Assembly (NCBI GenBank): GCA_029785235.1
Contig: JAFMAA010000002.1
Location: 1 to 64,000, forward strand
Reading direction: 5' to 3'
Length of the DNA: 64,000 nucleotides
Source of the DNA: Nitrososphaerota archaeon
Lineage (GTDB): Archaea; Thermoproteota; Nitrososphaeria; Nitrososphaerales; UBA183
Shown: piece after piece, positions 24,138-32,509 of the stretch
How positions within the stretch are numbered: the stretch's first letter is position 1
Layout of the letters: every line of letters starts with the position of its first letter
Position numbers and translations under genes: made by a program
Notes under the pieces: generated by a model
What the model saw: only the letters and a program-made list of their open reading frames with translations
Told to the model about the DNA's origin: nothing
Database searches by the model: none

Positions 24138-24201
24138 TAGTGCTCAACTCCCGGGACTCCCTCGTGATCTGTGAACGGCACACGCGAACAGGACCGGTAG
24201 T

Positions 24202-24606
24202 TCATGCGTGTCTCTTCCTTTCGAGCGCTTCGTTGGCGCAAACGTTGCAGACGAATGTTGTCGATGTCATGTGGCGTGATTCGGGGGCCCCGTACCTCGT
24301 TGCCTCCTTTCCACACTTTGCACAGACGAAGTCGTATGTACTCCTCCGGTAGTGCTCGTCCCAGAACTTCTCGCGGTCTTTCCTGCTGAGATTGGCCGGC
24401 TCTGTGAATCCTAGCCAGTCGTGTGGCTGGCCGACCGGGATAAGCTGGCGCGGGCTAGGATAACTTGCCAGCTTCAGCCTGTCCTTGGCGTCTGAGATAG
24501 CCCACTTCTTTGCTCTACTGGAGGTCGTCGCCTCCACTTCGATGCTCTGCCCCGTAGGCTTGTAGATGAACGTCCATTTCGCATTGTGTTTTCTTGTCAA
24601 GGCCAT
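24202..24606 (-). CDS. Zinc-ribbon protein, 134 aa
   Basis: A basic beta/alpha N-terminal part, then CAKCGKEA ... CNVCANEA in the last 45 residues, a C4 zinc ribbon. Ends in a basic tail. Possibly nucleic-acid binding. The 130-nt gap upstream (24607-24738) holds nothing I can call. Confidence 0.65.
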   Translation of the reverse strand: MALTRKHNAKWTFIYKPTGQSIEVEATTSSRAKKWAISDAKDRLKLASYPSPRQLIPVGQPHDWLGFTEPANLSRKDREKFWDEHYRRSTYDFVCAKCGKEATRYGAPESRHMTSTTFVCNVCANEALERKRHA

Positions 24607-24738
24607 ACCTCCATTGCTTTTCTCACGTTTCTTTCAGGTCGTTCCATCGCATCCGCTGGACCAGCCCAGCCTAAACCTGAGCTGGCCAGCTGATGGGCGG
24701 ACCTACACAGTCTGGCGCGGTCCACTGCGGCGGACAGG

Positions 24739-25263
24739 CTAGTCACTACCCTTCTTGTCGACGGCCTCATCTTGCTTGGAGGCCTCTTCCGGATCGACCA
24801 ATGGGGCGCCTATCAGCTTCAGGTTCTCGAGTCGCTTCTCCCAGACGCCGTTGGGAGTTGACACGAGAGCCGTCTTGTAGGCCGCGTCTTCGCCGTAGCC
24901 GAACACAGCGACGACATAGCCCTCTTCACCGAACCCACCCGTGTCGCCGGCGCCGGCGATCTGGACCTTGTACCCCTTCTCCTCGTTTCTGAGGATTTGA
25001 AAGGTTATGTTGGATGAAGCAGAGACTAGCTGCATTTCTGCCTTCGCAGATTGCTTGTCTCCTTCCTTCTTCTTTTTCTGCTTCATGCTCTCGGCCTCGC
25101 GCTTCAGCGACCCGATGAGCTGCGAGACCACCTTGTACGAGTTGATCTCGTTCTCCTTGATCCACACGATCTTATCGAGATCTCCGTTTGCTTTCCATAC
25201 AGGCACAGGGTACTTCGTCATCATCAACCCAGCCTTCTTGCCTTCCTTTGCGTCTTGGCTCAA
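24739..25263 (-). CDS. Hypothetical charged protein, 174 aa, TTG start
   Basis: TTG start overlapping the upstream stop as TTGA. A lysine-rich central coil (KREAESMKQKKKKEGDKQSAKAEMQ) precedes a beta-rich region with a G-A-G-D-T-G-G-F-G-E-E-G turn. Ends very charged. Unknown function. Confidence 0.65.
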   Translation of the reverse strand: MSQDAKEGKKAGLMMTKYPVPVWKANGDLDKIVWIKENEINSYKVVSQLIGSLKREAESMKQKKKKEGDKQSAKAEMQLVSASSNITFQILRNEEKGYKVQIAGAGDTGGFGEEGYVVAVFGYGEDAAYKTALVSTPNGVWEKRLENLKLIGAPLVDPEEASKQDEAVDKKGSD

Positions 25264-25532
25264 TTCGCTTTCACCTTTATTTCCTGTTCCTCTTCCTGCT
25301 TAGCCTTCTGGTCATTCTCCCTCAAGGTCTGCGTCTCGAGTTGCCTCAGCTTCTCTCGCTCTCTGAGCGTGAGATTACCCTCGGGTGCCTTCTTCCGGGT
25401 GAGCCCCTTGCAGTGGCACCAGCCACAGCCGCACACCCCGTGCGTCAAGCACACGGGACACATCCCGCTCGTCTTCCCGTGATATATTCCCGGCCCGTGC
25501 GGCGATACACCTATGTCTCCTATTTCTGGCAT
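25260..25532 (-). CDS. Cys-rich protein with coiled-coil tail, 90 aa
   Basis: CPVCLTHGVCGCGWCHCKG gives six Cys and a His in 20 residues, likely a two-zinc or Fe-S site. A charged coiled coil (REREKLRQLETQTLRENDQKAKQ) follows. A CCGTTAAAAG element lies about 34 nt upstream, marking a probable transcription start. Confidence 0.65.
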   Translation of the reverse strand: MPEIGDIGVSPHGPGIYHGKTSGMCPVCLTHGVCGCGWCHCKGLTRKKAPEGNLTLREREKLRQLETQTLRENDQKAKQEEEQEIKVKAN

Positions 25533-25560
25533 TTGTTAGTCCTTCTCCTTTGGCTTATCT

Positions 25561-25567
25561 TTTAACG
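25561..25567 (-). promoter_or_regulatory. Candidate promoter element GTTAAAA
   Basis: CCGTTAAAAG on the minus strand, about 34 nt before the ATG at 25532, in an 80-nt gap after the HAD gene. Same spacing and core as the element at 12410. Confidence 0.4.
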
Positions 25568-25612
25568 GCCATCAACACCTTCGTATCTCTGCGTCATCCT
25601 GACGCTTTTTAC

Positions 25613-26170
25613 CTACATTACGAACATGTGACGAAGCATCGCGTCCAAGGTCCTGTCGACAACAGCCACGTGAATGTCGCTCTCTGGTATGTTGTTGGAG
25701 GTGAGCGCATCCTTTAGGAGTATGATCTCGAGGTTCTTCATGCGTTCTCGCATCATCACATAATCGAGATAGGTGTCCTGACCTACGAATAGGGCATCGT
25801 GCTGTGTGATCCCCAGGCGCTCTATGAGCCGTTTCATCTTTTCGCCTTTGCCGTCGAAGAATGGGTAGTCTACAAGGGGCAGAAGACCATAAATCTTCAG
25901 CCTCTCATAGATGGTTGATGCTGGATTCACGGAGAATATGGCTGTCTTGACCCCGTTCTGCTTCAGGATGGTAAGAACGGTTGCCATGAGCTTGGTGTCA
26001 ACCTTAGGCTGAGTGCTCCCCCCGATGAGCGTGTCATCGAGGTCGAACCCGACGAGCTTGAACCTTGGCTTGAGCGTCGGCGAGATTTGCGTTGACTTTG
26101 TGCTTGCTATCTCGTAGATCGCCTTCACTCCTTCAGGCGTGAGCTTGTATACGTAGTTCTTGTTCCCCAA
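25613..26170 (-). CDS. HAD-superfamily phosphatase
   Basis: Started at a TTG immediately after the upstream stop (TGATTTG) with an AAGGTGAT site, giving 185 aa; an upstream ATG at 26224 would overlap the neighbour by 53 nt. G-F-D-L-D-D-T (about 41-47) is the DxDx(T/V) motif with Asp43 as nucleophile. The I-F-S-V-N region fits motif II, and FVGQDTYLDYVM fits the motif III/IV area. The small cap suggests a magnesium-dependent phosphatase of the MDP/FCP type. It may dephosphorylate a product of the adjacent dikinase; that is inference from location. Confidence 0.8.
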   Translation of the reverse strand: MGNKNYVYKLTPEGVKAIYEIASTKSTQISPTLKPRFKLVGFDLDDTLIGGSTQPKVDTKLMATVLTILKQNGVKTAIFSVNPASTIYERLKIYGLLPLVDYPFFDGKGEKMKRLIERLGITQHDALFVGQDTYLDYVMMRERMKNLEIILLKDALTSNNIPESDIHVAVVDRTLDAMLRHMFVM

Positions 26171-26171
26171 A

Positions 26172-26678
26172 TCAATCACCTTCTGCGGGGGTTGCTTTCC
26201 CCCTGGTTTCCGTTTTCTTGTCAACGCCTACGCCAATGTCTGGAAGAATGGTATGGGCAGGGCTTGGTGATGGTTTTGTTGCTGCCACTTTAGCAACTGG
26301 CTTCTTGCTCTCTTGCTCTTCTCCAGGTCTGGTTAAGTCAACAGCAATGGATGCGATGAGCTCGTCTGGGTTCTGGTTCTTCTCTTGCTTTGGTAGATCC
26401 TTTCTGACGGGCGTCTCAACGGTGTGTGTATACCTGTAGGGGGTGTACCAGTCTCTGTATGAATTCGACTTCACCCGCACAATCAGCTTTCTCTTTTCGA
26501 GACGCTTGAGCACCTTGTCGAACCTGACTCCCTTGCGCTTGTGGGCTGAATCGTCTGTGATTATGTTGTAAGGCTCGTGCTGGCTGACGAGCGACCTTAT
26601 TTCGTCTGGGGTCGCTTCGCCCATCCCGCACAGGAACCAAAGCACCTCGCGTTCCAACTGTCCTAAATCGGTTGTCAT
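26172..26678 (-). CDS. Winged-helix-like protein with long linker
   Basis: Started at the ATG with an AAGTGAG site. Residues 5-75 (LEREVLWFLCGMGEATPDEIRSLV ... RFDKVLKRLEKRKLIVRVK) have the pattern of a winged-helix DNA-binding domain. After a Y-rich strand the C-terminal 80 residues are low-complexity (K/P/S/E), likely disordered. It could regulate the flanking dikinase cluster. Confidence 0.6.
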   Translation of the reverse strand: MTTDLGQLEREVLWFLCGMGEATPDEIRSLVSQHEPYNIITDDSAHKRKGVRFDKVLKRLEKRKLIVRVKSNSYRDWYTPYRYTHTVETPVRKDLPKQEKNQNPDELIASIAVDLTRPGEEQESKKPVAKVAATKPSPSPAHTILPDIGVGVDKKTETRGKATPAEGD

Positions 26679-26682
26679 TGTC

Positions 26683-28377
26683 TCACTTGTTTCCCAGGTT
26701 GAACCAGTACTTGCCTGCCTTCTTGCCACTTGGCAGCTCTACTAGTACTGCGTTGTCGTTGATCTTCTTCACCACCTTGACCGTCATGCCTGCATTGTTT
26801 CCGCTCAAGATGATGTATGCTTCACCTTCCACGATGTCGTCCATAGAACCCACTGCGCCAGGGGTCGCCGAAATCGGAGTTACTGCTTTGGACGCCGTTG
26901 GAGAGGATTTCACTGTCGCCTTCTTGGTGTTCTTGGACTTGGCTGGCGATACCGTGTACGCGCTGCTGCCGTCCTTCAGCTTGAACGCAGAAGCGCCTTT
27001 CGGGAGTACTCCCCCAGGGGGCATGACGTGAGTCACCTTCGATGGGGTCTTCGTGTAGGTGCTGCCGGTAATCAGACTCTTGATGTATAGGTAGTCCTTG
27101 TCGTAGTAGAGTGTCTCCTGCGGGTTCAGCGGGGTTTCTTCTTCGTAGCCCTCACCATACTCGATCCACACCACCGTGCCTGGAGGGTAGAGACCGTCAA
27201 TCGCGCCCGCGGGCAACGCGTTATTTTGTGCTGCTGCGTAGGATGAAGCCTTCGTCTTCTTGGCTTTCTTGCCGGTGAGGTGTTCGTAAGCTTGCTTGTA
27301 CGTATCGATATTCGTCGTAGCTGTGGTCCTGCGAAGCGTTACAGGGTACCCGGCGAGTATGCCTTGGATAGCCACTTCTCTGACCCCGGAGGATGCTCCC
27401 TGGAATCCTGAGACGTAGTCAAGGTCTATCATGTTAGGTATGATCTTGGCAAGGGTGGCGTATGTTGAGGGGGTGCTATTGACAGTCGCGGTCAATGACT
27501 CACCATGTTTCGAGGCCTGGAACCCTACCCTCTGCAGAATGTCTTGGAGCAGAAGAACCCTTCCAGATTCGTGGTCGTTGTAGCGCAGGGATATCGTGTT
27601 AACATCGTCCTCTATGACTATGGAGTGGCCATTCGCCTCACCGACCTGAATTTGGAACTGCAGGTGCCCTTTCTTGGTGCCGCTTGTGATGAAGACCCCG
27701 CTTGCCGTCTTTCCAGTGGTCTTGTCGATTATGTCCTCGGCATGCATAGTCTTCCACTGCTTCACGAACTCACTTATCCGGCTGTCCTGAAGCAGCTTTG
27801 ACTCGACGATGATTCTTTGTGACGGCCTTTCGAGAGCCGTCTCAAGCTCTTTCTTCTTGAGTGCCACCAACGCCTTGTGGATCTTGTTGATGATCCCTCC
27901 GTTGCTTCCAATGCTCTTTAGGTCGTCAAGGAAGAAGTCAGTAGAGAGAGCGTTGCAGTACTCGGCGAGATTCGAATTCATCGCGGGGGTGAGCAGTTTG
28001 AGGTTGTTGGCGTATGCCTTGAGTCGTGTCACCATCTCTGCAAGGCCAATACGGAGTGCGTAAGGCAACATCACGTAGCTGGGATCAGGAGTATCCTTTC
28101 CCACCTTTGCCTGTAGTTTCAATTGTATGTTCAGGGCCTCGGAGAGCTCGCTGTCTGATGGGGTGTGACTCGCGATCTCACTGAGCCTTGATTTGGCCGT
28201 GTTGTCCTTGGCCTTGTTAGCCAAGAGAAGCGCCTCGCTTACGACCTGGACGCCGCTTGCCATGCTCAGGATATTTTGTTGCAGTTCAAGTGCGTCGTTG
28301 ATTTCCTTGAGCCGTGATTTGTCGGTGTTACTCGCGTATACCAACTGCTTGATCTTCTCTGTTCCTACGAAGTTCAT
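26683..28377 (-). CDS. Third component of a split dikinase-like system, 564 aa
   Basis: Starts directly after the stop of the ATP-grasp gene. The N-terminal 200 residues are helical. Around 235-325 the pattern F-x-I-x-V-G-x-A ... R-V-L-L-L-Q-D-I-L-x-R-V-G-F ... M-I-D-L-D-Y-V resembles a C-terminal module of bacterial PEP/pyruvate-binding-domain proteins. From about 380 it has S/A/K-rich linkers and two SH3/KOW-like segments (GTVVWIEYGEG; GEAYIILSGNNAGMTVKVV). No PEP-binding TIM barrel is seen, so the phosphoryl acceptor is unknown. The module match is from memory and needs a profile search. Confidence 0.55.
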   Translation of the reverse strand: MNFVGTEKIKQLVYASNTDKSRLKEINDALELQQNILSMASGVQVVSEALLLANKAKDNTAKSRLSEIASHTPSDSELSEALNIQLKLQAKVGKDTPDPSYVMLPYALRIGLAEMVTRLKAYANNLKLLTPAMNSNLAEYCNALSTDFFLDDLKSIGSNGGIINKIHKALVALKKKELETALERPSQRIIVESKLLQDSRISEFVKQWKTMHAEDIIDKTTGKTASGVFITSGTKKGHLQFQIQVGEANGHSIVIEDDVNTISLRYNDHESGRVLLLQDILQRVGFQASKHGESLTATVNSTPSTYATLAKIIPNMIDLDYVSGFQGASSGVREVAIQGILAGYPVTLRRTTATTNIDTYKQAYEHLTGKKAKKTKASSYAAAQNNALPAGAIDGLYPPGTVVWIEYGEGYEEETPLNPQETLYYDKDYLYIKSLITGSTYTKTPSKVTHVMPPGGVLPKGASAFKLKDGSSAYTVSPAKSKNTKKATVKSSPTASKAVTPISATPGAVGSMDDIVEGEAYIILSGNNAGMTVKVVKKINDNAVLVELPSGKKAGKYWFNLGNK

Positions 28378-29292
28378 CTATACCACCAAGGGCCTTGCTT
28401 GGAGAACATAGAGCACACCGCTGGTATCCGTGGCCCACTCGATGTCCATGTCCATGCCGTAGCTCTTCTTTATCACCCAGCTGACCCTGGCCAACTCTGA
28501 CACTTCGGTGTCAGATATCGACTGGGTGACGCCGGTCTTCTTCGGTATCTTGACAACCTTGTTTTCGTTGGATAGTTCTATTAGCTTGCGAGGGATGTGC
28601 CTATTGAGAATGGTGCCCGCGTAGGTCGCTTCGAAGTGGTCTGGTGTCACCCTTCCCCTCACTACCATGTCGCCAAGGCCGAAGGAGCTCTCGATGACGG
28701 TGTTCTCCTCACCGGATATCGGGTTTCGTGTGAACATCACGCCGGCGGATTTCACTCTCACCATCTTCTGGACGACCACGGCCATGCTGGCGCCTAGGAT
28801 GCTCCTGCCATTCTGGTAGACGAGCGCCCTCTCTGAGAAGAGAGAGGCATACACTCGCTTCAGACTGATAGGTATGTCAGGGGACTCGACGTTGAGGATG
28901 CTCTCGGCAATGCCCGCAAACGGGTTTGACTTGCTGTCCTCGGCTGTTGCGCTTGACCTCACGGCGAATCTGTGGCCCTGTAGCTTCGCTGCCGCCGACA
29001 GGATGTCTGCTCGGACCTTTCTGTCTAGCTCTATGTTTGCCAGGTAACCCGTGATCCGCCTGCTCGCAGCGGTTACTGACCGCCGGTTTGAGAAGTCGGT
29101 TCCAGTGGTCACTGCTTGAATGTTTGAGACTACTGGCTTTACGAATGTCCTGAAGACTGGAGCCGGGACCACGAAGCCTGGGGGCACATTAAGCCCGAGG
29201 GAGGTGAGAACCATCAGGTTCTTGCCTTTGCCACCAAGCGTCCGTGCGTCTCGCCTGATGCTTCGGTCGTCAAAAAATACGATATTGTTCAT
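28378..29292 (-). CDS. PEP-synthase-like ATP-grasp domain protein
   Basis: 304 aa, the nucleotide-binding domain of the pyruvate-phosphate dikinase/PEP synthase family alone. Visible family marks: L-G-G-K-G-K-N-L near residue 20, V-P-P-G-F-V-V-P, A-V-R-S-S-A-T-A-E-D (glycine/Arg loop), S-A-G-V-M-F-T-R-N-P, and D-M-D-I-E-W-A near the end. It would transfer phosphate from ATP to the swivel-domain histidine encoded next door. ATP-grasp and swivel domains are normally fused in one chain, so this is a split version. Confidence 0.85.
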   Translation of the reverse strand: MNNIVFFDDRSIRRDARTLGGKGKNLMVLTSLGLNVPPGFVVPAPVFRTFVKPVVSNIQAVTTGTDFSNRRSVTAASRRITGYLANIELDRKVRADILSAAAKLQGHRFAVRSSATAEDSKSNPFAGIAESILNVESPDIPISLKRVYASLFSERALVYQNGRSILGASMAVVVQKMVRVKSAGVMFTRNPISGEENTVIESSFGLGDMVVRGRVTPDHFEATYAGTILNRHIPRKLIELSNENKVVKIPKKTGVTQSISDTEVSELARVSWVIKKSYGMDMDIEWATDTSGVLYVLQARPLVV

Positions 29293-29318
29293 GTGTAGTG
29301 CCTCTCCTCAATGGTTTC

Positions 29319-29699
29319 CTACGACGCGTAGACGATGCCAGTCGAAACGTCGATGATGATCTTCTCGCCGTTGGTCACATTCTTCATCAGCTTCTCGACA
29401 CCCACAACTGCAGGCTTTCTGAGCTGGCGTGCGGTGATGGCCGCGTGGGACGTGATGCCTCCGACCTGTGTCACTATGGCCAGAGCCCGCTCCATCGCGA
29501 ACATGTAGTCAGGAGAGGTCTCCTTCACGACGAGAATGTGCCTGTCAGTGATGTCGCTGGTTGCCTTTGGCGACTTCGCGACCAGAGCTATCCCCGTGTA
29601 ACGCGGTGGCTCTGGTCCCAGGCTTGCTGTGATGCCCTTCCCGATGGCCGTGGGCTTCTTGTCGCCCGCATCTCCCTCACGTAGTAGCTGCTTGCTCAA
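29319..29699 (-). CDS. Stand-alone phosphohistidine swivel domain
   Basis: 126 aa from a TTG start overlapping the upstream stop (TTGA). H-I-L-V-V-K-E-T-S-P-D-Y, then G-G-I-T-S-H-A-A-I-T-A-R, then K-P-A-V-V-G-V are the marks of the PEP-utilising enzyme mobile domain. The histidine in T-S-H-A accepts phosphate. It precedes the ATP-grasp gene, the reverse of domain order in PEP synthase. Confidence 0.85.
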   Translation of the reverse strand: MSKQLLREGDAGDKKPTAIGKGITASLGPEPPRYTGIALVAKSPKATSDITDRHILVVKETSPDYMFAMERALAIVTQVGGITSHAAITARQLRKPAVVGVEKLMKNVTNGEKIIIDVSTGIVYAS

Positions 29700-29980
29700 G
29701 CTGGTCCCTTTTCTGAGAATAGATTGCCGCCGCGCTTCACCGACAGCTCTTTGACATCTGCCCCGATCTTCTTCAGAAGGCCTGGCAAGAAGTCATCAAG
29801 CAACCCGTCCTCGAACTCCTTGAGCTCCTCATCGGGGATCTCCATCTCGATGGCAAGGACGCTTGCCTTTGCCTTCACCTTTCCTGCAGCATCAGCGGCC
29901 TGTTTCGATTCGAACTCGGAGTTGAACCGGACCTTTATCGTCGTCGCTTCCTTCTCTACGGACAACAGGCAGTGCTTCAT
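29696..29980 (-). CDS. Small helical protein in dikinase cluster, 94 aa
   Basis: The AGGTGAAAC site points to the ATG at 29980. Beta-strand N-terminus, helix, then acidic LEEL-type segment. Not recognised. Its position as first gene of the dikinase operon makes it a candidate partner. Confidence 0.6.
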   Translation of the reverse strand: MKHCLLSVEKEATTIKVRFNSEFESKQAADAAGKVKAKASVLAIEMEIPDEELKEFEDGLLDDFLPGLLKKIGADVKELSVKRGGNLFSEKGPA

Positions 29981-30055
29981 TTCTTGTTTCACCTTTCTTA
30001 CATCAGTTACACTGGTCGCGGGGCTTTCGCCGGCACGACCAAGGCGCTTCATCTC

Positions 30056-31216
30056 TCACGGTACGCTGACTGGGATGTGCTGTGGGAGGTAGCTCCATTG
30101 GTAGTAGCTCATCGCTATCTCTCCAACGATCAGGGCTACGATGACTACCTCCAGGATTGTGTTGCGCCGGCCCTCGACCTGTCCTGTGACTAGTTCATAG
30201 AAGTCTTCGAGGATCTTCAGTTTGCTCCCTAGAGTGGCGTCCCAGTCTTTGAGCCGGAGTCGTTCAGCCAAGCTGTTGTATACTCGTGCCAGATACCAGT
30301 CGCCTACGAACTTCGTGTAGTTCTTCGTCGCTTCCAGTATGGCGTTGACCTCAAGCTTCTGGGCGGCGATTTTACGCGCCGTGTTTCCATACCCGAGTAT
30401 CAGGGCCTTCAGACCGCTGCGTTTCTTTACTTCCTTGGACGCCTTGTCTACGAGCCTGTCGAGGACTGCGTCGTAATATCGCATCTCGAGCAGCTGGAGG
30501 TTTGCGAGCTCGATCACGAACAGCACGTCTCCGAAGTCGCCGCCGCGGTCTATGACGACCGCCGAACTCCAGTCGACGAATACTGCGTCGTTCTCGTAGT
30601 ATGAGACATGCTGTTTGAGCGCATTCGCGACCTGGTCGTCTGAGAACGCCGTTGTAGTCTTGTCGCCGTTGATGATCTTGGCAAGCGTTTGCCGCAGGTC
30701 CGAGTCGTTGGCGATGTACCTCTCATCTATCTGGGAGTCGCTTATGCAGAACGTCGTGTACTCCTCTGGTTCTGTCTCGCTCCTAGGATCGCTGATGTAT
30801 TCCCCTACCTTGCTCGTCACCCTCTTGACTACATCGTTGGCCATCGCCTTGAAGGTGGTCTCGTTCCCGTCCGCTGTCTTGACCTTCGTCTCGTCATACT
30901 TCGGGATGTCAGCGAGGTCTTTGCCTGTGAACGGGACGACCATGCTCACCGATATGGCGCCTACGGCGTATGCCTTGACGACGACATCGACGTCTGCGAC
31001 GTTGCCGTCGCTCATGGGGATGTCATAGAAGACGACATGCTCCTTCCCGAAGTGAACGAGGAGAGGGGCCGGCTTCACAGCGACATACTTGGGTTTGAGG
31101 GTCGACCACTTCAGGTCCACAGGAGTCGTCAAGTGCGACTTCTTGATGCTCTCGAGGTCGATTTCGTCACCGACGTCGTAAATGAATAGGTAGTTGACGC
31201 TTCCGTTGACTTTCAA
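30056..31216 (-). CDS. DUF155/RMD1-like membrane-anchored protein
   Basis: I start at the TTG at 31216, preceded by AAGGTGAAG; a GTG at 31225 is possible. The 386-aa product has a beta-rich N-terminal half, then WSSAVVIDRGGDFGDVLFVIELANLQLLEMRYYD, a helical region (to about 350), and a single C-terminal helix RRNTILEVVIVALIVGEI. This order and the terminal anchor are typical of the RMD1/YagE (DUF155) family, known in eukaryotic mitochondria, bacteria and archaea. Its molecular role is unclear. Confidence 0.65.
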   Translation of the reverse strand: MKVNGSVNYLFIYDVGDEIDLESIKKSHLTTPVDLKWSTLKPKYVAVKPAPLLVHFGKEHVVFYDIPMSDGNVADVDVVVKAYAVGAISVSMVVPFTGKDLADIPKYDETKVKTADGNETTFKAMANDVVKRVTSKVGEYISDPRSETEPEEYTTFCISDSQIDERYIANDSDLRQTLAKIINGDKTTTAFSDDQVANALKQHVSYYENDAVFVDWSSAVVIDRGGDFGDVLFVIELANLQLLEMRYYDAVLDRLVDKASKEVKKRSGLKALILGYGNTARKIAAQKLEVNAILEATKNYTKFVGDWYLARVYNSLAERLRLKDWDATLGSKLKILEDFYELVTGQVEGRRNTILEVVIVALIVGEIAMSYYQWSYLPQHIPVSVP

Positions 31217-31292
31217 TATCTTCACCTTTGTTATGCAGGCGGATTCTTAACAGACGGTAGTCGCTCGATGAGCCCCCAGGAACCCGCTGTTG

Positions 31293-31502
31293 TCAGACTG
31301 TTTGCAATCTAACCGAACGTTTCCATGAAATTATGCGGAAGATGATTCCCAGTATTATGAGCACACCACCAATCCTGAATATCGGGTCTGGGTCTGATAT
31401 CACCTGGGGCACGAATACGAGCGCCAGGGCGATGTGAAGTGCCAGGAAGTGCTTGTCGTAGAATCTATTCGTGGCATCTACAAACTTGGATATTCGTGTC
31501 AT
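31293..31502 (-). CDS. Two-TM membrane protein, 69 aa
   Basis: Two hydrophobic stretches, HFLALHIALALVFVPQVI and IGGVLIILGIIFRII, separated by a short D/P loop. The start overlaps the upstream stop as ATGA, so the two membrane genes are coupled. Confidence 0.65.
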   Translation of the reverse strand: MTRISKFVDATNRFYDKHFLALHIALALVFVPQVISDPDPIFRIGGVLIILGIIFRIISWKRSVRLQTV

Positions 31503-31867
31503 TGTAGAGACACCGTCTTGCTCTTCGCTTCTTGCGGCCCATCAGGAAGACCAATGCATGCTACAGGACTCCGGCGAAACTGCATATCACACACATTTGT
31601 GCACTCGCAGTCGCTCACTTCATCTTCCGCTTGCTCAGGTTCGCCTGGGCCCTTTCTAGACTCCTCTTTGATGGTCGCCGATATGGCATCAGCGACGTTC
31701 TGGATGCGCCTTACCCACCAACCTGCCACAGACTGCAGCCTCCTTGAGCCTCTGTATCCTATCAGGCCCGTGGCCGCTAACAGCAAGAGACTTGCTACTG
31801 CTGGCGCCAAGATGCCGACAAATATGGTGGTCCAGTACAGCCTTCGGACTAGTCGTGGTACTGCCAT
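31499..31867 (-). CDS. Membrane protein with Cys-rich tail, 122 aa
   Basis: One long hydrophobic helix (about 12-38, TIFVGILAPAVASLLLLAATGLIG), an amphipathic helix, then a Cys-rich segment CECTNVCDMQF. Membrane association with a metal-binding tail is likely. Unknown role. Confidence 0.65.
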   Translation of the reverse strand: MAVPRLVRRLYWTTIFVGILAPAVASLLLLAATGLIGYRGSRRLQSVAGWWVRRIQNVADAISATIKEESRKGPGEPEQAEDEVSDCECTNVCDMQFRRSPVACIGLPDGPQEAKSKTVSLQ

Positions 31868-31869
31868 TG

Positions 31870-32418
31870 TTATGCACCTGTTTGCGCGCTAGCCGCGACT
31901 TCAAGTGGGACGTCGTGCTTCTCGGTTAGCTTGCAGATTACAAGTCTTGCAGCATCAGCTGGTGGGAGCGACGCCGAGTCGATGATGATCCCGTCTTCGG
32001 GGGCTTCCAGGACGGTCGTCATCCTGAGAAAGCTCTGGATAGGGACGATGTCCTTCCTCTCGACGTTGCGCTTCCATGCGATGTCCTTATCACATTTCAC
32101 AAAGACGACGAATGCCTCGCTGTATAGGTCCTTCAGTCTCTTCATAGCTTCTTTACGGTACTCTTCCCTGAGGAAGGTCCCGTCAAGGATTGTGTTGTAT
32201 CCCCATTTCAACGCTTTCTCTGCGAACGAAATTGCGCTGTCATACACGAACTTCGACTCCCCTGAAGTATACTTTGGCTCGGCGATCATGAACCTGAACA
32301 TATCAGTGACCGACAGTAGCGTGTTACCGAGCTGTCTGGCAGTCTCCTTTGCTATCGTGCTCTTCCCGCTTCCAGGGAGTCCGCTGAACACAAGTAGTAT
32401 CGGTTTCTTACTCATCAT
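31870..32418 (-). CDS. P-loop kinase, polynucleotide/zeta-type
   Basis: 182 aa from the ATG with an AAGTGATT site. G-L-P-G-S-G-K-S-T (Walker A, about 11-19), a D-G-T-F-L-R-E-E-Y segment and a central C-D-K-D-I-A-W-K-R-N mark a small-molecule or polynucleotide 5'-kinase of the AAA_33/zeta-toxin-like class. With two RNA ligases in the window it could supply 5'-phosphates for RNA sealing; that is inference. Confidence 0.75.
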   Translation of the reverse strand: MMSKKPILLVFSGLPGSGKSTIAKETARQLGNTLLSVTDMFRFMIAEPKYTSGESKFVYDSAISFAEKALKWGYNTILDGTFLREEYRKEAMKRLKDLYSEAFVVFVKCDKDIAWKRNVERKDIVPIQSFLRMTTVLEAPEDGIIIDSASLPPADAARLVICKLTEKHDVPLEVAASAQTGA

Positions 32419-32439
32419 TGTAATCACTTCTTGCTCCGC

Positions 32440-32446
32440 TTTAACA
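32440..32446 (-). promoter_or_regulatory. Candidate promoter element GTTAAAG
   Basis: CTGTTAAAGC on the minus strand about 27 nt before the kinase ATG, following a CCATCtgATGG mini-hairpin. Same core as other unit-start elements. Confidence 0.35.
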
Positions 32447-32509
32447 GGAGGTACCCCCATCAGATGGAGGAACGCTGAACTTCGAGGCCGGTTCCCTCAT
32501 GCAGCCGTC

